The notes under the pieces are model-generated. The model did not search any database. It worked only from the letters and a program-made list of their open reading frames with translations, and was not told where the DNA came from. This document shows, piece after piece, positions 8,794 to 19,400 of a stretch of DNA of 64,000 bases. A program made the position numbers and the translations under genes. Positions within the stretch are counted from its first letter, which is position 1. Every line of letters begins with the position of its first letter. The stretch comes from Symbiodinium natans (taxonomy: Eukaryota > Sar > Dinophyceae > Suessiales > Symbiodiniaceae). Location: positions 1,959,929 through 2,023,928 of the forward strand of contig CAJNDS010002412.1 of NCBI GenBank assembly GCA_905221605.1, in the 5' to 3' direction.

Positions 8794-11760
8794 TCACGGC
8801 TCTTCCTGCACGCGCTTGGCGGCTGCAGGGCCACAACAGCAACGTCGCCCCACAGCGGCCCGAATGTCCTCCATGCGCTGCAGGTGAATGCCGGTGGAGA
8901 TGGACTTCTCCCAGTAGTCGCCAAGCTTTGAGGCGAAAGCCTCGTCACGCGCCCCCGGGCCGCTTGTCAACTTCAAGTAGTTGCTCGTCTTCCAGCTCTG
9001 CCACCGGTAGTTGATGAAGCTGCTCATCTTGACGCCCTTCGGGCTCTTGATGAAGTTCTTCAAAAACTCTTCATCAAATCGCTCCCACATCCACTTGTAG
9101 TCGTAGAAGAAGCCTGTGTCCTGCTCGAAGGCAATGCGGTACAGGGAGTCGGCTAGCCACTGCGGCGTCGTACTCTGAAGACTCGGCGAGGAACGGCCAA
9201 TCCACAGGTTCCTTGGTAGCCCAGTAACCAGATGATAACAAGGGCACCCCCCCCCCTTTTTGGGCTGGTCATTTTACAAGGGCCCCCATAACCCAAAAAG
9301 AAGAGGGTAAAGGGCACCACTGGGGGCTACCAAGGTTCACGACATTGCTCGCGTTCGTCTGCCCCTCGCCGAAGACGGGCAGAACGATCTGAGGGCGGTT
9401 GTTCTCCATGCAGAACCTGCTCAGGAAGGTGCTACCATCGTGAACCACCACCGAGGCCCTGGGTAGAATTCTGGCAAGGCAGACGCTCTTCACTAAGACC
9501 ACATTCCGCTCGCAGTACTCCTTGAGGATGCTTTCTTCCTGTCCCATGCCGTCGAGGTGATTCAGGCAAAGGCCCGTGGGACCTGGGGGTTTACGAACAT
9601 AAGGCACCCCCCCTAATATGGACCCCAAATAGATATAAGAAGGACCCCAATAAGGTACCCCCTAATTTCGGAAACCCCCCGGACCTGCTTCGATGATGCC
9701 CTTCAACTGGGTGCTGTACAGAGACCGCACACACAGCTGCGTCGTTTCCGCTGCATGGCCAGCTGTGAGGAAGCCAAAGGTGAAAAGCACAGGCTGCTCG
9801 TCCGTGGTCATCAGGCTCTCAATCATCAGGGACTCTTCCTGAAACTCCATTTTGCCTACAGCAACTACCCATTAATTAGTAGGCACTACCCAGAACGACT
9901 GTAGGTAAAGAGGGTCCCAACCCTACACCCTAAACCCTAAACCCTAAACCCGAGTAGGTATAGAGGGCCCCAGGTTCCTTGGAGAATTCTGGCAACGTCA
10001 GCTCCGACATGAGATCGATGTGGAACGGGAGCACTTCCCACACGTTGTCTGGCAGCTGCCTGAACCTTGGGGACGAGTTGTGAACCCTAAAAGGGCTTAT
10101 GTGTGGTTCATATAGCCTCAATAGGAATTATAGTAGTCAGAGTATATGACCCTAAACCCAAAAAGGGTTTATATGGTTCATCTAGCCTTAATAGGAATTA
10201 TTATAGTAGTAGTCAGGATATATGACCCTAAACCCTAAAAGGGCTTATATGGTTCACATAGCCTTAATAGGCATCATAGTAGTCAGGGGGGTATATGACC
10301 CTAAACCCCAACAGGGCTTATCTGGTTCATATAGCCTTCATAGGAATCATAGTAGTCAGGGCGTATATGACCCTAAACCCTAAACCCTAAAATGGCTTAT
10401 ATGGTTCATATAGCCTTAATAGGAATTATAGTAGTCAGGGTATGACCCTAAACCCTAAACCCTAAACCCTAAACCCTAAACCCTAAACCCTAAACCCAAG
10501 GAACATGTTGAGCTTCGGCGTCTCGAAGTACCTGTCAGGACACCAGGAGCGCATCTCGGCGAAGATGCTGGTCATGCTCCGGGATTGCCTGATTCATGGT
10601 TGGGATAGCATTCGAAATCCAAAAAAAAATTCCTTATTGGGTTAAAGTACCCTTAAACAAGTACTTCATATTCCTTGTTAGGTTTAAGTACCCTTACAAA
10701 ATGTAAACTCATATTCCTTGTTGGGTTTAAGTACCCTTTAAACAATGTAAAATGTTACCCAGCTATGACAAAGTTGCAGCAGTGGGAATTCGGGCTGCGG
10801 TCCCGCCAAGGCCAGCAGCTGACGTGGCGTGGGCCAGAACTTGGCGGCGGCTCCGAGCCACTGGCCAAACCTTGGGGACGAAATATGAACCCGAAAATTG
10901 GGGGCATATACCCTGGCTACTATAACCTCCTATTATTAAGGTAACATGAGCCATAAACCCTTTTAGGGTTCATAATTCGTCCCCAAGGAACAGAGCTCCG
11001 ACCTGCGATTCGCTCTTACTCAAAAACTTCGCGACTTGGCGTTCCTTTTGGCCGTACCAGCTCGGCTGGTCCAGGTAGTCTCCCACCTTGGAGACGACAT
11101 GAACCCCAAAATTGGGGTGGCCATACCCATAACTACGATAACTCCTTTTAAGGTATATGAGCCATAAACCCTTTTAGGGTTCATAATTCGTCCCCAAGGC
11201 ACCATGGGTACTCCCTGAATCGCTGGAGATTGGAAGGTCAGCTGCAGCACCGGAAGGCACAGCGCGTTGCCGATGGCCAGCGCGTAGTGCAAGGGCCGAC
11301 TGGAGCACAGCACGAGACCTGGCTCGAACCCTTTCCTTAGTTGTCCAGTACCTAGGGTTTTAAAGGTTAACCTTTGGGATTACAAGGGGAATAAATTAAC
11401 CCAAAAAGGTCAAAGGTTATCTACTCTACTGCTAAGTTTCAAGGCCTGGCAAAGAGTGTAGAGACTCTGCTCCTGAATTCTGCTCTGCTCTTCGTCGAGG
11501 AAGTGCACCAGGGCTGGGAGGTCGCCAGCACCCACCGCCTCCACCGCGCGGGAGTGTGTCATGATCGTCTTGTACTCCAGACCTGGGAGGGCCACATAGG
11601 CCAACCCCAAATTCTGGGCACGTGCTTGGTAGTCCACTGGGCCGACCATGGAGACGCGATAGCCGCGCTGTTGCAGAAGGCCGCCGATCTTCATGAAGAG
11701 GCTGGAGGTTCCTTCTGAGCCCTCGAAGACGAGACTGACACGTCGGTCGGACACGGACAT
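8794..11760 (-). CDS. UDP-glycosyltransferase-like protein, 9 exons
   Basis: Reconstructed exons: 11441-11760, 11203-11335, 10992-11086, 10778-10870, 10505-10588, 9978-10065, 9685-9838, 9339-9582, 8794-9211. They sum to 1629 nt (542 aa) with one frame, ATG and TGA. The N-terminus has the Rossmann-type pattern of GT28/UGT enzymes (SLFMKIGGLLQQRGYRVSMV, then AQNLGLAYVALPG). Near residues 365-402 it has the C-terminal donor-binding signature (VVVHDGSTFLSRF, IVLPVFGEGQTNAS), close to the family HGGxxT...PxFGxQxxNA pattern; the usual HGG is HDG. The likely reaction is sugar transfer from a nucleotide sugar; the acceptor is unknown and no membrane anchor is visible. Eight introns, each from a repeat-element family, have donors GA, GT, GT, GC, GT, GA, GT, GA and all end AG|G. 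The C-terminal 150 residues have no clear match. It lies between ABC linker and ABC TMD2 exons on the same strand. Confidence 0.9.
9212..9338 (-). mobile_element. Family G element, UGT intron 8
   Basis: Inverted ends TTGGTAGCCC...GGGCTACCAA. GAACC is duplicated at both exon edges. The intron reads GA...AG|G and its removal keeps the frame (VVN-LWIG). Confidence 0.9.
9583..9684 (-). mobile_element. Family J element, UGT intron 7
   Basis: Ends GGGGGGTTTCCGAAATTAGG and TTATGTTCGTAAACCCCCAG. GTCC is duplicated at both edges. GT...AG|G. Relatives lie near 13693, 35225, 49803 and 62575. Confidence 0.9.
9839..9977 (-). mobile_element. Family I element, UGT intron 6
   Basis: Begins CCTGGGGCCCTCTATACC and ends with a divergent inverse copy finishing TTTCAG. 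GAA is duplicated at both edges (GA...AG|G). It contains a short CCCTAAA run. Second copy at about 41945-42035. Confidence 0.85.
10066..10504 (-). mobile_element. Family A element, expanded, UGT intron 5
   Basis: Same ends as other A copies (CCTTGGGG...CGTCCCCAAG) with GTT duplicated, but grown to 439 nt by about five tandem internal units of roughly 70-80 bp, each carrying TATGACCCTAAACCC and ATAGTAGTCAG, plus a telomere-type tail. Confidence 0.88.
10589..10777 (-). mobile_element. Family F element, UGT intron 4
   Basis: Inverted ends CTTTGTCATAGCTGGGTA and CTATCCCAACCATGAATCAG. GCAA is duplicated, giving a GC...AG|G intron. The inside carries three tandem ACTTAAACCCAACAAGG units. Second, shorter copy at about 32846-32943. 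Confidence 0.9.
10871..10991 (-). mobile_element. Family A element, UGT intron 3
   Basis: Inverted ends CCTTGGGGACGAATTATG / CATATTTCGTCCCCAAG with GTT duplicated at the exon edges. GT...AG|G, frame kept (ALF-GQW). Confidence 0.92.
11087..11202 (-). mobile_element. Family A element, UGT intron 2
   Basis: Same ends as the intron 3 element, GTG duplicated. GT...AG|G, frame kept (PMV-GDY). The two copies are clearly related through their interior (CCCTAAAAGGGTTTATGGCT). Confidence 0.92.
11336..11440 (-). mobile_element. Family H element, UGT intron 1
   Basis: Shares CTTAGTTGTCCAGTACC and AACCTTTGGGATT with a copy at about 14632-14716. GAAA is duplicated at the exon edges, giving GA...AG|G and the joined frame QALK-GFEP. 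Confidence 0.9.
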
Positions 11761-12037
11761 GGCGCCCCTTTTGAGCTACTCCCACGCAGAAAACGCGTGC
11801 CGTGTCTGAACAAGAGACTCTTGAGCCGGAGCCATTTTGGGGTTTAGGATTTGGGCTCAGGTTGCTTGGGTTTCAAGCTGCTTGGGTCCAGATTCTTTGG
11901 GTTTCAAGCTTGTGTTGGGGTGCAAGGGCTTTGGGCAGGTTTGGAAGGTAGACCTGTCAGGTTTCGGGGATTGTTTGTACTGGTGGCTGCCTCCAGAACA
12001 CAGGGCTCCCCAAACCCTTACACTAACCCTATGTAGG

Positions 12038-12107
12038 CTGGGATGTTCCCCCTTATACTAGCAATCCTTAATAAGGATTATAGGTATAAGGGGGAACATC
12101 CCAACAT
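12038..12107. mobile_element. Family B element, short form
   Basis: GGGATGTTCCCCCTTATACT facing TATAAGGGGGAACATCCC, with a reduced middle compared with other B copies. Confidence 0.85.
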
Positions 12108-12128
12108 ATAAAAGGGGTTTCTGGATGC

Positions 12129-12247
12129 AACCTAAACCCTAAACCCTAAACCCTAACCCTAAACCCTAAACCCTAAACCCTAAACCCTAAACCCTAAACC
12201 CTAAACCCTAAACCCTAAACCCTAAACCCTAAACCCTAAACCCTAAA
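12129..12247 (-). repeat. CCCTAAA array
   Basis: Almost perfect array of about 16 units. Confidence 0.95.
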
Positions 12248-13165
12248 GAGGGTTACAGGATGCAGCCATGTAGCTCGAGGTGCTGCCGGCTTTCCTTCCT
12301 CCTGCAGGCTTGAGGCAAGTCCCGCCCTTCTGGGCTTTTTGCCGAACCCCCTTCAAGGCTTGAAGACGCCGTACCCCCGTAGGCCCTTTTTTTTTTTGCC
12401 ACCCGCTTAGCTGACCTCTCCCGTAGGCCCTTTTAGGGTTTAGGGTTTAGGGTTTAGGGTTTAGGGTTATTGAGGACTAACGGGGGGGAAAGGGGGGGGG
12501 GATTCGTCTTTCAGGGTTTGCCATCGGAGGCTGGCGTTTCGAGTCCAGAACCGACAAGTCGGGGGCTATTTTCTTTTTGAAGCTAAGTTTTTTTATTTTT
12601 TTCTAAACTTTTTTGGCTTTTTTTTGACTATCCTTAAAGTGTTGGGATAACCCGAAACTTCCCCTGAGGCCCCCACATCCAGGACCAGCGCAGACTCGAT
12701 GAAGCTCAGCGCGGTGCTGCTGCGCCGCAAGTTCATCCTGAAATTCCCGGTTAGCCCGAAACCGTTTTTTTTCAACGAGGGCTCTCTCAAGCCCGAAACC
12801 CTATACACACTAAATCCCAAACCCTAGGAACTGTTGGGGTTCTGGTGCCGAAGCTTCCCGAACCCTAAACCGTAAGATCTGGGGTTGGAGAAAAAGCCCT
12901 GCAGGTTTGAGGTTTCGGAATGTTCTGGATCGGACTTGGGGTCAAGATGAAGATCTCGGCCGATGTTGATGCTTCGAACCCTAAACCCTGAACCCTAAAC
13001 CCAAAACCCTAGGCCCTAAACCCTTAAGGGCCAGGAATCACAAGTCGGGCAAGAGGAGGGGGTGAGGCTTCAGGAAAAAAAACATGGCACGCACACGTCG
13101 CGAGAAGTGTAGCAGGGTTTCAGGGTTTTGGGGGTTAGGTCTGTATGCTCTGCTTTGCAACTTCA

Positions 13166-13459
13166 ACCCTAAACCCTAAACCCTAAACCCTAAACCCTAA
13201 ACCCTAAACCCTAAACCCTAAACCCTAAACCCTAAACCCTAAACCCTAAACCCATTCGGCCGTAGAAGTTACCGACATGTCAGGCATGGGACGACTTGGC
13301 CATGCTCAGCTTGCGCGTGTCACTTCTCGGCGGGGGCGTCATGATCGGAGTCTCCTGCCGTCGGGCGGGTTTAGGGTTTAGGGTTTAGGGTTTAGGGTTT
13401 AGGGTTTAGGGTTTAGGGTTTAGGGTTTAGGGTTTAGGGTTTAGGGTTTAGGGTTTAGG
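13166..13459. repeat. Inverted pair of telomere-type arrays flanking an ABC linker exon
   Basis: A CCCTAAA array (13166-13252) and a TTTAGGG array (13370-13459) lie on either side of the exon at 13286-13354, so both introns next to that exon begin or end within about 30 bp of a telomere-type array. Confidence 0.9.
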
Positions 13460-16400
13460 GAACATGGAGGTTTATGGTTCGGAGCGAGCGCTGTTGGGGG
13501 CATAGGCGTTTGAAGTTGACTCTTGCTCCTCAGCCCGATAAGCCCTAGAGGGCCCTAGAAACCCTAAACCTAAACCCTAAACCCTAAACCCTAAACTCTA
13601 AACCCTAAACCCTCGGACGTAGAAATCAAGTGTCCAGAGCCCGGGCCTCATGCTCCTCTTCGGGCTCCTCGGCCTTTGCTTGCCTTGGATCCACATGGGG
13701 GTTTACGAACATAGGGGAAATTCAATGTAGACCCCCAAATACTAGGAAGGGTTTAGGGTTTAGGGTTTCGACTCTCACACTAGCGCACGCGCAGGGTTTA
13801 GGGTTTAAGGTTGAGGGTTTAGGGTTTACTTGATAATATGATAATAGCGACCCCAATAAGGTACCCCCCAAGTTTCGGAAACCCCCATATGGCTCTCCTC
13901 GAAGAGGCCTAAACCAACCCTTGAAAGAAGCCGAAGTCCCCAACCTCATACATCCTGCATGCGCTACAGGTCACAATGCAGCTAGACGCCCTGGCCAGAA
14001 ATTGTAAGGTTTTGGGTGGGTAAGCCTTGGGATGCTCCCCCTTGCACTAGCAGTCCTTACTAGGGATTATAATAGGGGGTACTACATCCCCGTTTAAGGA
14101 CTGTCAGTATAAGGGGGAACATCCCCAAGGTAAACCCTATAAACCCTTAAGCCCAAGGATATTGCCCCGATGCTTCTCGCCCCAAGGCACTGCAGCTTGG
14201 CCATGCCAAAGTACTCGCCTTGCCTGGGTAAAGGAACAAGCGAGGGTCTACCCTAAGAAACCCAAAAAGGCAATATTTCGTTGGTGGCTTTAACCCTGAA
14301 TCCTAAATCCTACACCCTGAGCTCTAAGCCGCCTTCTACACGAAGCCTTGACTTCTTAAGGTCCAGGTTGGGTGCTGTGCGGAGTGGCCTGTGTTTGCTT
14401 CGCATCTTTTTTCAACCACCAGATAAAGGAGTAAAAAGGGTGCCCTTTTTGGTGTAAGGGGGCAAAATAAGGGAACCCAAACCCTAAAAGGGGGAATAAG
14501 GGCCTCCTCCTAGCTCTGGGTCCTAGACCAAGTCCAGCCAAGACACCTCTCCATGAGCTCCTCATGAGAGCCCTGCTCGCAGCAGCGGCCCTCCTTGAGC
14601 ACGTAGATCACCTCCCAACTCACCGCGCTTTGACTTAGTTGTCCAGTACCTAGGGGTTTGAAAGGCAACCTTTGGGATTCCAAGGTTAAAGGTTATCGAC
14701 TCTACTACGAAGTTGAAATCTAGAGCACCGCCAGGTTTTTGACATTCAGGCCGCAAGAAGTCTAGTAGGGCTTGGGACTCATCAGCTTGGTAGCCCGGTA
14801 ACCACCTTGCAACAAGGCCACCCTTTGCTGGGCTGGTATTTCTGTAAAAGGGAACCTTGCACACAACAAAAAGGGAGAAGGGGGTGACACTGGGCTACCA
14901 AGCTAAGGCCGCACAGTAGGGTCGAATCGCGTATAACCGAAGTCAGGCATCATTCAGTGCATTCCTAAACTCTAAACCCTAAACCCTAAACAAACCCAGG
15001 ATCAAAGGAGAATCTGTCGGAAGATGCTCGAGGTTTGCTGAGCGCAGGACGTCCGAGTTCTTGATGGTGGTCAGCCTCGAGAGCGCCCAAGAGGCACCCA
15101 AAACCCGAAACCTGAGGGTTTAGGGTTTAGGGTTTAGGGTTTAGGCCCAAAACTCTACAAACCCTTTGGCAACGCGACCGTGGATGACTGGCAGGAAAAG
15201 AAGAAGATACAAGCTCCACATCCTAAACCCTCAACCCTACCCCAGAAGTCTCCCTAAACGCTAAACCCCCCCAAAGTCACAGCTACGGCTGTAGGCCCCA
15301 AGGGTGCCTGACCTTAAGCTGCGTGTAGGGTTTAGGGTTTCGGGTTTCGGGTTTAGGGCTTAGGGTCATGGTCTGTGAGTTCTTACTGATTCCTCAAAGA
15401 GCAAAGCTCAACCAGGTTGGCAGTGTTGTTGGACTGCGGGCAATCGAGGGTTGAGGATTGAGGAGTTTAGGGCTAAGGGGATCCCCGAATTTGTTATTGC
15501 AGGAAGTACTCAAACAGGGTCCCATTTGAGGCACCCACATGAACCTACCATTCCTTTGCAACACCGAACCTCCCTGACCCCAAGACCAAACGACACACGA
15601 GTTGAAACCCCCTTAACATGAAACTCCTGAATTTCATGTACATGCCTTTTGTCATGCGGGTACGCATGAGGGTTTTCAGTTTACTCGGCGCTGTCTCTGT
15701 ATCTGAGCAAGGTTAGGGTCTCGGGTTGAGGCGGGAAGATGCACAAGACAGCGCACGCACCCTGCCTGTGGGCAATGGAGATGGTGGTGATGCTGCGGCC
15801 CATGATGGTATTCAGGGAGTCAAGGGTTGCCTGAGAAAACAGGCTTCCGGTCGTTGGCTGAGGTAGAAGCTGGACCAAACCTAAACCCTACACCCTCAAC
15901 CCAAGCCCCAAGGCCCCAAGCCCTACAAGCCCTATAAGCCCGCTCGCGAGCACGAAGTTCCCTCCAGCCCCTACGCGCGCGTCCTCCACCCTAAACCCTA
16001 AAACCCTAAAACCCTAAACCCTAAAACCCGAAAACCCGAAAACCCTAAACCCTAAAGAACCCTAAAACCCTAAACCCTGAACCCTATAGAACCCTCAACC
16101 CTAAACCCTAAAACCCTAAAGAACCCCAAAACCCTAAACCCTATAGAACCCTAAAACCCTCAACCCTAAAGAACCCTAAAGGCCTCCACCAGGCGCTCCG
16201 ACTCGTTGTCCAAGGCCGAGGTGGCCTCCGGGGAGCTCAACATGCGGACACCAGGGTGCCGCGGAAGTCAAGCAAACAAGCGTATAAACAGAAAAAAAGG
16301 GCGTATATATGTGTATATATATATATTTATTTATTTAACTATACACAAAAAAAACAAGAGGTATAGATTTTATACTTCGACTAGTAGACATTCTAGTAAC

Positions 16401-19400
16401 ATAGCAGCATGAGTCATGAGAGCAAGGCGGTGCCTCGTCCAGCAGCAGGATCTGTGGGCTCTTGGCCAAAGCGCGAGCAATTGCAACCTCATTCAAGGCT
16501 TCTCGGAGTGTGGGTTTAGGATTTAGGGTTTAGAGACCCTAAATCCTAAACCCCAAACCCGAAACCCCAGACCCCCTCACTCCCGCCGCGAGGCGCGCTG
16601 GCGCTGGCCGCCGGACAGCAGTCCGCCTAGGAAGCACAGCGCCGAATGGTGCTTCTTGATTGCATTCTGTACAAGCGTTTTCTGTTTCCTTTGAGCGTTT
16701 GGCGCTTAGGGTTTTTCTATTTCCTTGTATACGCACAAGTCTTATTTTCAACCCTAGTGGTATCACACCGAGTCATTCCCATCTCATCTTTCAGTATCAC
16801 TAGTGTTTGCACGAGGACGAAGAGATCCGACCGAGGACCCAAACCCAGCCCCAGGGTTTCGGGTGTTGTTTCCCTTGGTGCACTGCTCGATTTAGGATTT
16901 AGGGTGTTGGGCTTCATAAACCCCAGGCCCTCAAAGGTGCCTTTACCCGGTAAGCTCCCACCCCAATTTAAAACCTTAACCCTGAAGCGGCATGTCCGGA
17001 CATGGGCCACAAGCCCCAAACCCTAAACCCCAAGTGGGTGTGCTCCAAGAATCTCCAAGAGAGTGGGTTGAAGGCACCTCCCACTCAAAAACCTCGGCCT
17101 AATCCCGAAGTCCCGATTCTGATGCAGCCGGCCTCCCGTACCGACGAAAGTGTCGAACTGCTCCGGCAGGTTCATCCTTGAACTCTGCAGGTTTGCAAAT
17201 TGGGGGCGGGGGGGGGGGGGGTCTCCTAAATTAGGGTGCCTTATTCATTAGGGTTCTCAGGGGATCCTACTATTTGGGGGTCTAAAAGCAAGCATAGGCT
17301 CACCCCACACCTCATACCCTGTACTCCCCCCCTATGCTTTTACCTCAATTCTCAGGTCTCAACCCGCCCAAGATTTCAACCCTTAAATCCCGCCAAACAC
17401 CTCCCAAAACCAACACAACAATCCCGAAAACAAAGCAACCCACCAAGTCCAAACAACAGCCCAAAACACAATCCAAAACCCAAAGCGCCTAAACAAATCC
17501 TACCCTCAACCATAAAATGACCAATATCCCACAATGAGGTGTGGGGTAAGACCCTTATCGAAAAACCCCCAAAAGATTATAACCCTGAACTGGGAAATGA
17601 CGATTACATAGGATTTTACTAAAATCAATTAGTAAAATGCTATTTATCCATTCATTATTGTATAAAGGTTTGCCATTCCTTTTGGTTCTTTGTTTTCTTT
17701 GTCTCTCTCCTCCTCTCGCCTCATAATGTCTAATGTTCTTCATCTATAATTTCAACAATTAGTTTTCCATTCCTTACACAAGTCGTCATCACGCAGTTTT
17801 CAATATACGGTATATTGTCGGTTAATGTATTCATAACTTCATACTTTATCAAGCTCAGGTCATCATTGATTTTAGTCATTTCCTGTTTGTTTTTACATCC
17901 TGATGCTTCTGCCATTAATATATAAGTTCTCAATTCTTTAAATGTTGTTTTTGTAAAATATGGTTTTGTAAAATACAATGTCTAACATGCTCTCTCTTGG
18001 TCGTCAAATTTAATCTCGCAATATTCTAATGTCTCTTTCTTTGGAAATTTAATATCTTTGTTATTCAGTTTATTAACATAAACATTCCTTTTATTCTTAT
18101 AAGCATCGCTATCTTTATCCATTAGTTTATTAACTGTTTTAGGCTTCTCTTCGTTGAGCTTTTTAACTGCCTTCTCAATTAGTTCTAACTTATCTAATAT
18201 CTTTTGAAATCGTGTTGCTTTTGTTTCTTTAACATCATCTAAATCACTCATATAAAAGTTTTAGATTAAAACTGTTTTTAAAACACTTTGCTAAACCATT
18301 ATAAAGAGTTGTTTTTCTTTGAGTGAGACATAACGGTTCATACTGTCTAAGCACCTTCTACATATTTTGTTGTATTCTTTGTTTTCCTTATAACTCTTGA
18401 ACATTTCTATATTTTTACATATCTTACAAGTCGGGCAGTATCTTATATTATTTATTCCATAACGACAATAATTATCATCCCTCCTCATTAAACCGTCCGG
18501 GGGGATTGTACTACAAAGCTCTCCTTACACCATGTTTGTGAATGGCCCCCCGGAAATGCCGCCAAAGCCTCTGGAACCTGAAAGCACTTGGCCTAAACCC
18601 ATGAACCCATAAACCCTAAACTCGAAAACCCTAAACCCCAAAACCCTAAACCCTAAAACCCTAAACCCATAAACCCTAAACACTTAGGGTTGTTAGATTC
18701 TATTTGGGGTGTCTCGGGATTCCTTTTGCATCTGGACTCATGGCGGCCAGGCTGGGAATACACTCGGCTGCAGATTTTAGGGTTTAGGAAAGGGTTTAGG
18801 GTTTTAGGGTTTAGGCTTAGGGGTTTAGGGTTTAGGGATTCAGGGTTCAGGGGGGTACAGCCCGAAAAAACCCCTGAAGATGCCACAGAAAGTTGGGCAC
18901 AGTTGACGTTCAGAGGGTTCAGGTCCCACCCCTTTTCGCCCGGCTGCAGGGTGTCATAGATTTGCGCCGCCTTGGCAGCCTGCACACGCACAAGTTTCAA
19001 TTAATTTGTGTTACGCTGGGATGCCACCCCTTATACTAACAGTCCTGACTAAGGATTCTAGTACCCCCTATGATAATCCCGATTGAGGACTGTTAGTACA
19101 TGGGGGAACACCCCAAGTGTTACACGGTGCTTGTTTCACCGTTCGAGTATGATGCCTAAAAAGATGTCCTTGAAGGCAAGCCTACATCTTAGAACCCCCC
19201 CAGCCGGTGTCTGCACACCTGAACACATCCGATTTCAGGGTCGAGGTGCGCAACAGTTCATCCACTCCGCTTTTCTGCCCTGCGGCCCTGTGGAAGTTGC
19301 ATGTCTCTTTGCTCTATAGCCCCTCAAGCCCTGACACATGAATCTCAACCCTAAAGCCTACACCCTAAACCCTAAACCCTAAACCCTAAACCCCCTAAAC

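Larger units (their letters stand above)
11761..13285. other. Gap between UGT start and ABC linker exons
   Basis: Holds a short family B element (12038-12107), CCCTAAA arrays (12129-12247, 13166-13252) and a TTTAGGG run (12433-12468). A minus-strand exon-like stretch starts at 12737 after TTTCAG|G; it reads either DELAAQQHRAELHRV or MNLRRSSTALSFIESAL and might be part of the ABC linker. Another AG|G-bounded stretch near 12315-12270 reads EEGKPAAPRATW. Neither is assigned firmly. Confidence 0.5.
17177..18944. other. 1.77-kb ABC intron carrying a foreign-looking AT-rich block
   Basis: Lies between the ABC exons that encode AAKAAQIYDTL and NLPEQFDTFVG. From the left: a G run (about 17205-17222), a C/A-rich stretch to about 17520, an AT-rich four-ORF block (17555-18488), then host-like repeats from about 18500. 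No clear target duplication was found at the block edges. Confidence 0.75.

Noticed and set aside
13693-13890. Family J element as an active intron next to the ABC linker
   Set aside because: J motifs are present (TTTACGAACATAGG, TTTCGGAAACCCCC), but the AG at the expected acceptor is lost (CCCCCATG); an acceptor a few bases downstream (CCAAG|G) fits the frame better.
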